The notes: generated from the sequence alone by a model not told the origin. Counted from the first letter of the stretch, positions 43,252-52,662 are shown. The stretch is DNA of 64,000 bases from Streptomyces sp. NBC_00569 (GCF_036345255.1 NZ_CP107783.1:62001-126000); one strand, 5' to 3'. Translations and numbers: made by a program.

Positions 43252-46200
43252 ATGGGTTATACGATTCCGGGCTGGCTGGACGAGATCCTGGACTTCATCG
43301 GGATCAATTTCCCGAACGTCGACGAGGACGACTACCGCGAGATGGCCACCGCCATGCGGGAGTTCGCGGAGAAGTTCGAGGGTCATGGCGGGGACGCGCA
43401 CAAGGCGTTCTCCCGGATCCTGTCCTCTTCCGAGGGCTGGGCCGTCGACTCCATGGAGAAGCACTGGAACCAGATCAAGACCAGTCATCTGGAGAAACTC
43501 CCCGAGCTGGCCCGGCTGTTCGCGGACGCCTGTGACGTCCTCGCCGAGATCATCGAGTGGATGAAGCACAAGGCGGAGGCCGAACTCGCCATCATGGCAG
43601 GCGCGGTGGGCCTGTCCATCGGCCTCGCCTGGGTGACTGGCGGTCTGTCGGCGGTTCTTGGTGCGGCCGAGATCCAGGCGATGCGGCAGGTGGTCAAGCG
43701 GATCATCGACGAAGCGGTCGACCGGATCGTCGACGAGGTGATCGCGAAGCTCACCGAGCCGGTCAATGCGAAGCTGGAGGCGATGGTCGAGGACATGGTC
43801 CTGGACCTGGCCGACGGCGCGTTCCACATGCCGCCGGCCAACGGCGGCGCCGGTGGCGGGCACGGCGGCAAGGGCGCCATGCATCTCAACTCGGCCGACG
43901 GTGCGGGCACTGGTCCGGGCAAGGTCACCCGTATCGATCATGTCGAGTTCGAGGACGGCGCGGGCAAGGTTTCCCGGCACGGCAGCGACATGCATACGGC
44001 TGCCTCCGACCCGCTGGGCCGGGTCAAGGGCGCGTTCGGCCGCAGTAAGGGCCGCGACCCTTTCACGAAGGCCTTCGACAGCGTGCTGCACGGCGCGATC
44101 AAGGGCTCCGAGAAGGCCCTGAAGAAGATCAGCAAGCACATCACCGAGACCGTTCCGGAGCGGGTCAAGGGCGCCTCCCGCACCCACAAGGGCAAGGACC
44201 ACGACGTCCGCACCAAGGTCGATGCCATCACGGGAGGCAAAAAGGACGGCGACGGCAAGGGCGGTGTACGCACCCGGGTCAACGACTTCGTCAAGCGTCT
44301 GCCCGACTCCACGAAGGACGCCTGGGACAGGGCCCGCGACAAGGCCATCGCCCTCGGGCAGCGCCGCTGCAAGACCGACCCGGTGGACGTCGCCAGCGGT
44401 GAGATGGTGCTGAACCAGACGGACCTGACGCTGCCGGGCGTCCTGCCCCTGGTGCTGGAGCGCACCCACATATCCGGCTACCACTACGGCCACGCCTTCG
44501 GGCCGAGCTGGGCCTCGACGCTGGACGAGCGGCTCGAGCTGTCCGGCAGCGGCGCGGTCTGGGCCCGGCCCGACGGCTCGCTCCTCGCCTACCCCCGGCT
44601 GCCGCGCGAGGAGGGCGAGGAGGTGCTGCCGCTGGAGGGCGAGCGGATCCCTCTCACGTACGCCGGACAGTCGGCCCTCGGCGACATCACCTACGTCACG
44701 GCCGACGTCCGCTCGGGCCTCACCCGGCGCTTCGTCGGCAACCCCTACTCCTCGGGCAGCCTGTACTGGCTGAGCGACATCGAGGACCGCAACGGCAACG
44801 GCGTCCAGTTCCTGCGCGACGCGCAGGGCCTGCCCTCGACGGTGCTGCACGAGGGCGGCTACCGGGTGCGCGTCACCTGTGACCCGGAGCTCGGCCGGGT
44901 CACGGCCCTCGACGTCGAGACGCCCCAGGGCCGGGTCCGCGTCGCCTCGTTCGGCTACGACGAGCACCACCGGCTGGCCGGGGTGTCGGGGGCGCGCGAC
45001 GTGCCCCTGCGGTTCACGTACGACGACGAGAACCGTGTGACGTCCTGGACCGACCGCAGCGGCCACACCTACGGCTATGTGTACGACGCCGCGGGCCGCG
45101 TCGTGGAGACGGTAGGTCCCGACGGCGCGCTGTCCTCGCGCTTCGCGTACGACACCGCGGCCCGCGAGACCCGTTTCACGGACTCGGCCGGCGCGGTCAC
45201 CGTCACCCGTCTCAACCCGCTCGGCCAGACGGTCAGCGAGACCGACCCGCTGGGCAGCACGGTGCACTTCGAGTGGGACCGGTACGACAACCTGCTGGCC
45301 CGCACGGACGAGCTGGGGCACACCTCCCGCTTCACGTACGACGAGTCCGGCAACCTGCGCACGATCGCGTACCCGGACGGGCGCCACGCTTCGACCACGT
45401 ACAACGCCCTGCACCTGCCGGAGACGATCACCGGGCCGGACGGCTCGGTGTGGCGGCAGCGCTTCGACGACCGCGGGAACCGCACCGCGATGATCGCGCC
45501 CGACGGCACCTCGACGACGTTCACGTACGACGCGTCGGGCGCGCTCGCCACCGCCACGTTCCCGAACGGCGCGACGGAGACCCGCACCAACGACCAGGCA
45601 GGCCTGGTCCTGTCGGTCTGCGACGGGCACGGCGCTACCTACGCCGTGCGGCGCGACCCCTTCGGGCGACCGCTGGAGAGCATCGACCCGGCGGGTTCCG
45701 TCACTCGCATGGAGTGGACCGCCGACGGCTGGCTCACCCGGCGCACCGCGGCCGACGGGGCGAGCGAGCGGTGGACGTACGACGAGGAGGGCAACTGCCT
45801 CACCCACACCGGTCCCACCGGTGGCGTGACCCGCTTCGAGTACACGTGGTTCGACCTCCTGGCCGCCCGCACGGGCCGGGACGGGGCGCGGTACGAGTTC
45901 GCGTACGACACCGAGCTCCGGCTCACCGGGGTGAGTGACCAGCAGGGCAGGACGTGGAGTTACCGGTACGGGCCGTCGGGTCTGACCGAGTCCCAGACCG
46001 ACTTCGACGGCCGCACGACGACGTACGAGTACGACGCGGCGAGCCGCCTCGTCGCCCGGACGACCCCGCTCGGGCAGCGCATCGCCTTCACGTTCGACGC
46101 GGTGGGCAACGTGCTGGAGAAGGACGCCGCCGGTGTGCTCACCCGCTACACCTACGACGGCGCCGACCAGCTGATCGGAGCCGTGTCGCCGACCTCGTCG

Positions 46201-47931
46201 CTGTCCCTGGAGCGCGACGCCATGGGCCGGCTGCTCACCGAGACGGTCGACGGGCACAGCATGCGCTTCGGCTACGACGCGCACGGCGAACTGGTCTCGC
46301 GCACCACCCCCACCGGTGCCCTCACGTCGTATTGCTACGACACCGCGGGCAACCGGACCCGGGTGGATCTCGCCGGTCACCCGCTGGACTTCACCCACGA
46401 CGTCCTGGGCCGCGAGACCGCCCGCACGCTGGGCCCCGCGCACGCGCCGGTCACGCTCGCCTCCCGGTGGGACGCGCTCGGCCGGCTGGCGGCCCGGTCG
46501 CTGACCACGGCCCGCGGCCCCCTGCGCGACCGCTCCTACGGCTACCGCGCCGACGGATTCCTGACGCGGGTCACGGAGCGGCACGAGGGAACAGATCAGC
46601 TGTTCGAGCTCGACCCGGTGGGGCGTCCGGTCGGCGTCACCGCGGGCGACTGGGCGGAGCGCTACGCCTACGACGACGCCGGGAACCAGACCGACGCCCA
46701 CTGGCCCGCCCGGTCCACCGGGAGCTGCGGTGAGCGCACCTACGAGGGCACCCGGCTGACGGGTGCAAACGGGCTGCGCTACGAGTACGACGACGCCGGA
46801 CGGGTCGTCCTGCGCCAGAAGCGACGGCTGTCGCGCAAGCCCGACACCTGGCGTTACGCCTGGGACGCGGAGGACCGTCTCGTCTCGTGCACGACGCCGG
46901 ACGGCACCGAGTGGCGCTACACCTACGACGCCGTGGGCCGCCGCACGGCCAAGCACCGCATGGCGGCGGACAAAAGCGGCGTGGTGGCCACGGTCCGCTT
47001 CGCCTGGGAGGGCACCCAGCTGGCCGAGGAGACCGACTCGACCACCAAAGTGACCCTGACCTGGGAGTACGAGGGCCTGCAGCCGATGTCGCAGCTGGAG
47101 CGGCGGATTCCCGCCGACGCCGCACAGCACGAGGTGGACAGCCGGTTCTTCGCCATCGTCACCGATGTCATCGGTACCCCGACGGAACTCGTCGGCGAGC
47201 AGGGCGACATCGCCTGGTACAAGCGGTCCACGGTCTGGGGCATCACCACGCGCAACCGTGACGCCCAGGCACACACACCGTTGCGTTTCCCCGGCCAGTA
47301 CGCGGACCCGGAGACGGGCCTGCACTACAACCTGAACCGGCACTACGACCCCGAGACGGCCCGCTACGTGTCGGCCGACCCGCTCGGCCTGGTGCCCGCG
47401 CCCAACCCGGCCGCGTACGTCGTCAATCCCTTTACGTTCATGGACCCCGAGGGCCTGGTCGCGAAGGGCTGCACGCAGGAGAGCGGCTGGTACGGCGGCC
47501 TGCTGCCGGCCAACACGAAGAAAGACGGGTCGAAGTACCCGCAGCCGATGGAGGTCAACCACATCCCGGCCAAGTCGGCGTACAAGGACGTCATCGAGCC
47601 CGGTTTCTACATCGCGAACAAGCCGCACAAGAAGCAGAAGGTCAACAACGGCCCGGCCATCCGCATGCAGCGCGACCACCACGAGCAGCTGTACAGCACC
47701 GGGTACTCACTGCAGTCGCAGGCATGGCAGCAGTACCAGCGCGAGCTGATCAACTCGGGGCGGATCACCGACGCCATGCGCATGGACATCGACGACATCA
47801 AGCGGCGCTTCCCCGGCACCTACGATCAGCACATCAAGGACATGGTCGCCAGCCTGGATGACAACAAGCCCCTCCAGGACATGCTCAAGACGCGAGGATG
47901 GAAAATCGACAAGGCCGCTCTTCTCGCATGA
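43252..47931 (+). CDS. Rhs/YD-repeat polymorphic toxin with nuclease tip
   Basis: 1559 residues. Residues 1-200 look like a WXG100-like/CpnT-type N-terminal domain (IPGWLDEILDFIGINFPNVD) with a hydrophobic helix near 117-145, pointing to type VII-like export. A basic linker runs to 370. A DUF6531-like block (CKTDPVDVASGEMVLNQTDL) starts near 373, followed by 35 or more YD repeats (for example YEYDAASRLVARTTPLGQ). The conserved Rhs core, RFPGQYADPETGLHYNLNRH, is at 1345, and DPEGL at 1398 marks the toxin boundary. The last 160 residues carry EVNHIPAKSAY (1433) and GPAIRMQRDHHEQLYSTGYS (1470), an HNH/EndoVII-like nuclease pattern. The immunity gene is downstream. Confidence 0.93.
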   Translation: MGYTIPGWLDEILDFIGINFPNVDEDDYREMATAMREFAEKFEGHGGDAHKAFSRILSSSEGWAVDSMEKHWNQIKTSHLEKLPELARLFADACDVLAEIIEWMKHKAEAELAIMAGAVGLSIGLAWVTGGLSAVLGAAEIQAMRQVVKRIIDEAVDRIVDEVIAKLTEPVNAKLEAMVEDMVLDLADGAFHMPPANGGAGGGHGGKGAMHLNSADGAGTGPGKVTRIDHVEFEDGAGKVSRHGSDMHTAASDPLGRVKGAFGRSKGRDPFTKAFDSVLHGAIKGSEKALKKISKHITETVPERVKGASRTHKGKDHDVRTKVDAITGGKKDGDGKGGVRTRVNDFVKRLPDSTKDAWDRARDKAIALGQRRCKTDPVDVASGEMVLNQTDLTLPGVLPLVLERTHISGYHYGHAFGPSWASTLDERLELSGSGAVWARPDGSLLAYPRLPREEGEEVLPLEGERIPLTYAGQSALGDITYVTADVRSGLTRRFVGNPYSSGSLYWLSDIEDRNGNGVQFLRDAQGLPSTVLHEGGYRVRVTCDPELGRVTALDVETPQGRVRVASFGYDEHHRLAGVSGARDVPLRFTYDDENRVTSWTDRSGHTYGYVYDAAGRVVETVGPDGALSSRFAYDTAARETRFTDSAGAVTVTRLNPLGQTVSETDPLGSTVHFEWDRYDNLLARTDELGHTSRFTYDESGNLRTIAYPDGRHASTTYNALHLPETITGPDGSVWRQRFDDRGNRTAMIAPDGTSTTFTYDASGALATATFPNGATETRTNDQAGLVLSVCDGHGATYAVRRDPFGRPLESIDPAGSVTRMEWTADGWLTRRTAADGASERWTYDEEGNCLTHTGPTGGVTRFEYTWFDLLAARTGRDGARYEFAYDTELRLTGVSDQQGRTWSYRYGPSGLTESQTDFDGRTTTYEYDAASRLVARTTPLGQRIAFTFDAVGNVLEKDAAGVLTRYTYDGADQLIGAVSPTSSLSLERDAMGRLLTETVDGHSMRFGYDAHGELVSRTTPTGALTSYCYDTAGNRTRVDLAGHPLDFTHDVLGRETARTLGPAHAPVTLASRWDALGRLAARSLTTARGPLRDRSYGYRADGFLTRVTERHEGTDQLFELDPVGRPVGVTAGDWAERYAYDDAGNQTDAHWPARSTGSCGERTYEGTRLTGANGLRYEYDDAGRVVLRQKRRLSRKPDTWRYAWDAEDRLVSCTTPDGTEWRYTYDAVGRRTAKHRMAADKSGVVATVRFAWEGTQLAEETDSTTKVTLTWEYEGLQPMSQLERRIPADAAQHEVDSRFFAIVTDVIGTPTELVGEQGDIAWYKRSTVWGITTRNRDAQAHTPLRFPGQYADPETGLHYNLNRHYDPETARYVSADPLGLVPAPNPAAYVVNPFTFMDPEGLVAKGCTQESGWYGGLLPANTKKDGSKYPQPMEVNHIPAKSAYKDVIEPGFYIANKPHKKQKVNNGPAIRMQRDHHEQLYSTGYSLQSQAWQQYQRELINSGRITDAMRMDIDDIKRRFPGTYDQHIKDMVASLDDNKPLQDMLKTRGWKIDKAALLA

Positions 47932-47978
47932 GGTCCGCGGCACGTCACTAGGGCATCGACAAAGGCGAAGGACGGAAC

Positions 47979-48440
47979 ATGGAACTGGAACTACTGCCGC
48001 TGGCCGGTGTCGGGCCGCTGCGGCTCGGCATGTCGGCGCAGGAGGCGCGCGACGCGGTCCAGGCGTGGGGGCTGCTGCGGGTCGCCTCCAGTGATCCGGA
48101 GCCCGGGCAGATCCTGCTCAAGCACGACACCTCCGGCCTGAACGTGATGCTCGGCTTCACCAAGGGCGCGCTGAGCGGCGTGGAGCTGTTCCGGTTCCTC
48201 GACGAGGACGCCGACGTACGCGTGCTCCTCGACGGTCTCGACGTCTTCCGCACCCCGAGTGTGGACCTCTTCGAGCTGTTCGCGGAGCGGGGCCACGAGA
48301 TCACCGAGAACGACCTCGGTTTCGACGAGCTGCCGGAGCTGAAGATCGTCCTCGCCAACCAGAGCAGCTACGAGTACCCGGTGGACGAGGACGGGGACCC
48401 TCTCTACTACGACTACGTGCGCCTCGCGGACCAGATCTGA
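47979..48440 (+). CDS. Immunity protein for the Rhs nuclease
   Basis: 153 residues, acidic and cytosolic: MELELLPLAGVGPLRLGMSA, then LKHDTSGLNVMLGFTKGALS, FELFAERGHEITENDLGFDE and a tail YDYVRLADQI. It follows the toxin gene after 47 bases with GAAGGAC as ribosome site, the usual place and size for a polymorphic-toxin immunity protein. The assignment rests on context and on the acidic character expected to oppose a basic nuclease tip. Confidence 0.75.
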   Translation: MELELLPLAGVGPLRLGMSAQEARDAVQAWGLLRVASSDPEPGQILLKHDTSGLNVMLGFTKGALSGVELFRFLDEDADVRVLLDGLDVFRTPSVDLFELFAERGHEITENDLGFDELPELKIVLANQSSYEYPVDEDGDPLYYDYVRLADQI

Positions 48441-48764
48441 CGCACGGTAGACCCACGGCAGGGCCCCGCTCGGCGCAGACTCCGCGAGCCCCGAGCACGA
48501 TGTCCGTGCGCCGGTGGTCTCCTGCGGCGGGTGCTGCAGAAGAACTCCACCAAACGCCGGAGCACTGCGAATGAAGCCGGTAGCGGCGGCGCAGCAGAGA
48601 GGCGATCGTGCGATTCCGCTCGACGACCTGCGGCGCCGGCTTCTGTAGGTGTTGCACCTCAGTCCTCGGCAATCTGTCGGGCCAACTGCAGTGCTCAGAC
48701 GCCCCCCTCTACGCTCGGTGACCGACGTGGCTGCCGCTGCGAAGGGGATCGACGAGGGAACACG
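48441..48764. other. 324-bp region without a supported gene
   Basis: Lies between the immunity gene and a short secreted or membrane ORF. Minus-strand codons near 48560-48660 have some protein character (KPAPQVVERNRTIASLLRRR) that could be a transposase scrap, but no family can be named. Confidence 0.35.
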
Positions 48765-48992
48765 ATGAGTGCGGGTTGGCGCAGGCTGTGGCAGACGATG
48801 GCCGTGGGCGGGATCGGGTTGAGCCTGTACGCGGGCTTGTTGACCGTCGACGACGTCCGCGACGGGGCTTCCAGCGAGCACGACATCGCCGCGGCCTGCG
48901 ACCACCTGGTGTCGGGAGCGCAGGTGATGGATCTGCAGGGCGGCATGGTCCGAGCGCAGTCCGTCGACCACAACAACGGCATTACCCGCTGA
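48765..48992 (+). pseudogene. N-terminal fragment of a membrane-anchored protein
   Basis: 75 residues from ATG 48765 preceded by GAGGGAA. It has one hydrophobic helix (LWQTMAVGGIGLSLYAGLLT) followed by a plausible extracytoplasmic part (DDVRDGASSEHDIAAACDHL, VSGAQVMDLQGGMV). It ends early, and the next sequence belongs to a different toxin tip in another frame, so a larger gene was probably truncated by recombination. Confidence 0.5.
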
Positions 48993-49201
48993 ACCACCCG
49001 ACGCCGCACGACTACACACACCGAGGCAAGTTCCTGAATCGCCTCGACACCCACCTCCAGAACCACGTGCAACGATTGCTCGCCAACGGAAAAAGGAAGA
49101 CCGAGATCACGGCTTCACTCAAAACCGAGCTCGGCAACATCGGCGGCGCGATTCTGAAGACCGGGTCCCCCGGCCCCACTGCAACATGGACGGCACCATG
49201 A
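48976..49201 (+). pseudogene. Orphan polymorphic-toxin C-terminal tip
   Basis: About 70 codons in frame to a TGA at 49199: NHPTPHDYTHRGKFLNRLDT, HLQNHVQRLLANGKRKTEIT, ASLKTELGNIGGAILKTGSP. Composition and basic charge fit the end of a toxin tip. There is no start and no Rhs core, so it is a displaced, silent tip of the kind kept as a recombination reserve. Its stop overlaps the next start (ATGA), typical of toxin-immunity pairs. Confidence 0.6.
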
Positions 49202-49788
49202 ACCTCCCTACCGACGGCACACTCGACGTCTTCCGCGTCATGCCGGAATTCGGCGACCGCTACAAGGGACTCCTGGTCGACGCGCTCCCCCTCATGCGGT
49301 GGGAGCTCGACAGCAGCACCCACCCACGGCCCGACGCGCTCGTCGCCGAGTGGCACGGAAATCCCAGCACCACGGTGTCCGACTACACCACCGGGCACAC
49401 CGCCGCGCCAGTGCTCAGCCGGAAGCTGGCCGACGAGACCCGCGCCGCCTTCCAGCCGTTCGGTACCTACATCCCCGTGCACGTGCCGGGCGGCGGACCG
49501 GACGACTTCTGTGCCTACATCCCCGATGTCGTGGCCGACTGCCTCGACCACGAAGCGTCGTCCGCGCCGACCGAGACCGGTGAGATCTGGCGCGCCGTAC
49601 TCGCCCCGGACCGGATCCCCACCGACGCCCCGTGCTTCCGTCTGACCGACGCCAAGACGTTCGTCTACTGGAACGGCTGGGCGGCCCGCCTGATCCAGTC
49701 CCTCGCCGGCCCGGACAACGTCGAACTCCGCCTCGTGTGGTCGGCCGACCCCAACGCCCAGCCCCACCCCCGCCCGATGGGGTTCTGA
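49198..49788 (+). CDS. Probable immunity protein of the orphan toxin tip
   Basis: 196 residues from ATG 49198, overlapping the toxin-tip stop by four bases: MNLPTDGTLDVFRVMPEFGD, VDALPLMRWELDSSTHPRPD, AFQPFGTYIPVHVPGGGPDD, FRLTDAKTFVYWNGWAARLI. Cytosolic with no catalytic motif. It resembles conserved hypothetical proteins found behind actinomycete toxin tips. Its earlier in-frame Met at 49186 lies within the toxin tip and is less likely. A terminator follows at 49817. Confidence 0.65.
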   Translation: MNLPTDGTLDVFRVMPEFGDRYKGLLVDALPLMRWELDSSTHPRPDALVAEWHGNPSTTVSDYTTGHTAAPVLSRKLADETRAAFQPFGTYIPVHVPGGGPDDFCAYIPDVVADCLDHEASSAPTETGEIWRAVLAPDRIPTDAPCFRLTDAKTFVYWNGWAARLIQSLAGPDNVELRLVWSADPNAQPHPRPMGF

Positions 49789-49816
49789 CCAGCGGCCGAG
49801 CCTGAGCCGGACACAC

Positions 49817-49868
49817 CGCGACGCCCGCCCTGTTCATCCGGTCGGAGACAGTCAGGGCGAGCGTCGCG
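49817..49868. terminator. Terminator hairpin after the orphan immunity gene
   Basis: CGCGACGCCCGCCCTG and CAGGGCGAGCGTCGCG pair over 16 positions with one mismatch around a 20-base loop, 29 bases beyond the stop. Confidence 0.7.
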
Positions 49869-49917
49869 ATCAGTTCCGTACGCCGTTGTACCGGACGTCT
49901 TTTGAAGGGCCTTCATA

Positions 49918-50300
49918 TCCTCGGGGCGTGACGTTCCATCACGAGACTGAGCTGCGGGACGTTGTCCCACTGGGCCAGAGGAATCAGCACGGCCAAGGGA
50001 CGGCGCACGTCTTCCCCAGCTACATGGATCTTGGAGGTCAGGCCGCCCCGAAAGCGTCCGCGTCCCTCATAGGATTCATGCTGCTGGGGCGTCTTCTTCT
50101 CCCAGCACCGCGGAAGTCTCGTGCAGGCTCCAGCGGCGTGCTGGTGAGCCCCCGGCAGCTGGTGGTCGGTGCGTCGGCCAGGACGACCACGAAGACCTTG
50201 TCCCCCGTGCCGTCCTCAGACCATCGTGCCGCTCGTGCACAGTCTGCCGCTTGCCGAAACGCGCAGGCAGATCCCGCCACGGTGCCCGGTGCGGGCTCTG
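49918..50300 (-). pseudogene. IS5-family transposase relic, frameshifted
   Basis: On the minus strand the three frames in turn carry PWRDLPARFGKRQTVHERHD, then DGTGDKVFVVVLADAPTT, then RGGLTSKIHVAGEDVRRPLA and LIPLAQWDNVPQLSLVMERH. These are the consecutive blocks of IS5-type (DUF4096/DDE) transposases, with at least two frameshifts and missing sequence. A C-terminal scrap of the same family is at 31249. The relic abuts the right copy of the 197-bp repeat. Confidence 0.82.
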
Positions 50301-50489
50301 CGGTTCAAGGCGAGGTCGAGGGATCACCCGAGCTGCGTATGAGGGTTGACTCGACAAGCCGATCCCCTGCACTCGAGCGGGCCACAGGAGTTGCGTTTTC
50401 CTCGTCCCGCCGGGCGTCCGGCTCCGCGTCTTGGGCGGTAACGGCGGCGCGACATGGCGCTCTCAGGGCACTGGGCCGCTCCGCGTCGG
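50293..50489. repeat. 197-bp direct repeat, right copy
   Basis: Right partner of 42891-43087, same orientation, about 97 percent identical. The start adjoins the IS5 relic and the end runs into unrelated sequence. The 50490-50690 stretch to its right holds no supported gene. Confidence 0.93.
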
Positions 50490-50690
50490 CGAGTTGAACA
50501 GTGTCGCCCGGCCGGCGCCCTGCCGAGGAAGGCCGCACCTTCTGCACGGGCCGGTGGACGTCGTTCAGCTTGAGGGCCGACACGTTTGCGACTGTCGGAG
50601 GGCGGCGTGTTCGATGGTCATGACAAGTGACAGCGGCCGTGAGGCGGCCGGTCCAGCAGTTGCCTTTGCCGGTCGGGGGCTGATCCACGG

Positions 50691-51050
50691 TCACGGCCTG
50701 ATGGCCAACCAGATAGTCAGGGCCGCGGTGGCGGTGAGTGCGGCATTGAGTGTGATCCGGCGGTCTTCGCCGGTCAGGTGAACGGCGATCGCACCGGTCT
50801 GCAGAAGAACGAAGCCGACGGCCGCGGCCGGCGCCAGCCGGCAAGCGGTGCCGGTCAGCGGTGGCAGGACCAGACCCGCCGCGCCGAGTATTTCGACCGC
50901 CCCCAGCGCCCTGACGGCGGGCAAGGGTATGCGGTCGACCCACGCCATCATCGGCCGGAGTTGATCGCGGCTGCGGATCACCTTCAGCGTGCCTGCGTAG
51001 AGGTAGAAGAGGGCGAGGAGTCCCGCGACGATCCAATAGGCGATGTTCAT
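50691..51050 (-). CDS. DoxX-family membrane protein
   Basis: 119 residues with four helices: MNIAYWIVAGLLALFYLYAG, VRALGAVEILGAAGLVLPPL, RLAPAAAVGFVLLQTGAIAV and LNAALTATAALTIWLAIRP. Layout and the FYLYAGTLKV segment are those of DoxX-like proteins, small quinone-related or redox membrane proteins of uncertain role. It lies downstream of, and on the same strand as, the cupin gene with a gap of 184 bases, so co-transcription is possible. Confidence 0.88.
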   Translation of the reverse strand: MNIAYWIVAGLLALFYLYAGTLKVIRSRDQLRPMMAWVDRIPLPAVRALGAVEILGAAGLVLPPLTGTACRLAPAAAVGFVLLQTGAIAVHLTGEDRRITLNAALTATAALTIWLAIRP

Positions 51051-51234
51051 GGTTCCCGTTCACGCTGGCCCCGGTTCGCGGGGGGGGAGGTCTGTCGATT
51101 GCGTCGATTGCCGGGCAAGCCCCTGGGAGACGGCCCAATCGTCGTCCGAAGGGGTTCGGGTGCGAAAGGGGCGGGAGCGCCACGGCCCCAGAGGGCCGAA
51201 AGGAGGGGGGCCGGGTCGTGTTGTTCTGTCGGCT

Positions 51235-51729
51235 TCAGGTGAGGTCGGTGGCGGGCTGTGTCGCATAGCGGCTCATTGCGTCGATGTTGGCCTGTGGTGT
51301 CAGCGGCCGGCCGGATGCGAGCACCTCCGAGAGGTCTCGGAAGTACTGCACGTACAGGTCGGGTGTGAAGGTGCTGAGCATGACGGCGGGTTGGCCGGTC
51401 AGGTTGGCGAAGGTGTGCGGGGTGCCGGGCGCAACCATGACGAGTGTCCCCGCGGTGGCGTCGTAGTCCTTGTCCCCGACGGTGAACCGCACGGTGCCGG
51501 ACAGGATGTAGAAGCCCTCGTCGTGTCGGCGATGGCGGTGCTGCGGCGGACCCTGGGTGTGGGGGGCGAGGACGGACTCGGCGATCGCGAGGCGGTGCGC
51601 GGTGTGGCTGCCGTCCTCCAGAACGCGCATGCGTGTGGTGCCCAGGACGATCGTCTCGCCGTCGCGGGGACCCACCACCGATACGGCGGCATCGGCCTGC
51701 GGCCGGCTGGTCTTGTCTTGTTCGGTCAT
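51235..51729 (-). CDS. Cupin-domain protein
   Basis: 164 residues. Cupin motif 1 is PPQHRHRRHDEGFYILSG and motif 2 PGTPHTFANLTGQPA, giving the expected His/His/Glu/His metal set on a single beta-barrel. Such proteins bind a divalent metal and act as dioxygenases, isomerases or sensors of small aromatic molecules. ATG 51729 follows ACTGGTGA-type spacing, and the upstream in-frame codons are not protein-like. The gene is divergent from the LysR regulator at 51811, which likely controls it. Confidence 0.9.
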   Translation of the reverse strand: MTEQDKTSRPQADAAVSVVGPRDGETIVLGTTRMRVLEDGSHTAHRLAIAESVLAPHTQGPPQHRHRRHDEGFYILSGTVRFTVGDKDYDATAGTLVMVAPGTPHTFANLTGQPAVMLSTFTPDLYVQYFRDLSEVLASGRPLTPQANIDAMSRYATQPATDLT

Positions 51730-51785
51730 GTTCACCAGTGCACGCCCGGGGCCTCGCCCGTGTCCAAGACCCCTTCGGCACAGCC

Positions 51786-51802
51786 GATACCTCATGGGTA
51801 TC
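51786..51802. promoter_or_regulatory. LysR-type T-N11-A operator
   Basis: GATACC-TCATG-GGTATC is a perfect 6-5-6 inverted repeat containing a T-N11-A core (T 51788, A 51800). It sits in the 81-bp divergent space between the cupin and LysR genes, the standard position for a LysR recognition site. Confidence 0.75.
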
Positions 51803-51810
51803 GTTGCAGC

Positions 51811-52662
51811 GTGGAGCTACGGACCTTGCGCTACTTCGTGGCGGTCGCCGAGGAACTCCACTTCGGCCGGGCCGCCACCCGACTGCATATGAGTCAGCCG
51901 CCGCTGAGCCGGGCGATCAAGCAGTTGGAAGCCGAGGTCGGGGCGCTGCTCTTCGCCCGCTCGGCCACCGGCGTCACGCTCACCGCGGTGGGCGCAGTGC
52001 TGCTCGAGGAGGCGCGGGCTCTGCTCGAGCACGCCGACCGCGTCCGGGTACGCGTGAGCACGGCAGCCGGTGCCGCGACGATCACCGTCGGCATCCTGGG
52101 CGACGGCACCGACCCGACAGTGGCCAGGCTGGCCGCGGCCTACCGCCGCAGCCACCCCGGAGTCGACATCCGTATCCGCGACACCGATCTGACCGACCCG
52201 ACGTGCGGGCTGCGCGCCGGGCTGGTCGATGTCGCCCTGACCCGGGCGCCGTTCGACGAGACTGCCCTGACGGTGTATGCGCTGCGGACCGATCCGGTCG
52301 GCGTGGTCCTGCGCGCCGATGATCCGCTGGCGGGCCGTGATGAGTTGCGGCTGGCCGAGCTGTGCGAGCGCCGCTGGTTTCAGTTCCCGCAGGGCACCGA
52401 CCCCATCTGGCAGTCGTACTGGAACGGTGGCAGGCCGCGCGAGGGACCAGTGGTGCGCGCCGTGCAGGAATGCCTGCAGGCGGTGCTGTGGAACGGCACG
52501 GTCGGCCTGGCCCCGCTCGGACACGACCTGCCCGCGGAGTTCACCGTGGTGCCGCTGATCGACATGACGCCGAGCCGAGTGGTGGCGGTGTGCAACGAGA
52601 AAGACACCAACCCGTTGACCCGGTCGTTCATCGAGATCGCGACAGCCGCGTACCGCCACTGA
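51811..52662 (+). CDS. LysR-family transcriptional regulator
   Basis: 283 residues from GTG 51811. The N-terminal HTH is canonical: VELRTLRYFVAVAEELHFGR, AATRLHMSQPPLSRAIKQLE, FARSATGVTLTAVG. A linker helix and a periplasmic-binding-like effector domain follow (ITVGILGDGTDPTVARLAAA, DVALTRAPFDETALTVYALR, VVLRADDPLAGRDEL). It should control the divergent cupin gene, and possibly DoxX, through the palindrome at 51786. The effector is probably a small aromatic or halogenated acid, a guess from the cupin partner. Confidence 0.94.
   Translation: MELRTLRYFVAVAEELHFGRAATRLHMSQPPLSRAIKQLEAEVGALLFARSATGVTLTAVGAVLLEEARALLEHADRVRVRVSTAAGAATITVGILGDGTDPTVARLAAAYRRSHPGVDIRIRDTDLTDPTCGLRAGLVDVALTRAPFDETALTVYALRTDPVGVVLRADDPLAGRDELRLAELCERRWFQFPQGTDPIWQSYWNGGRPREGPVVRAVQECLQAVLWNGTVGLAPLGHDLPAEFTVVPLIDMTPSRVVAVCNEKDTNPLTRSFIEIATAAYRH

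Noticed and set aside
43165..47682. A 1505-codon open frame on the minus strand opposite the Rhs gene
   Set aside because: It is the antisense shadow of GC-rich Rhs codons: Val/Arg/Gly-rich, without domains or a ribosome site. The plus strand has clear Rhs motifs.
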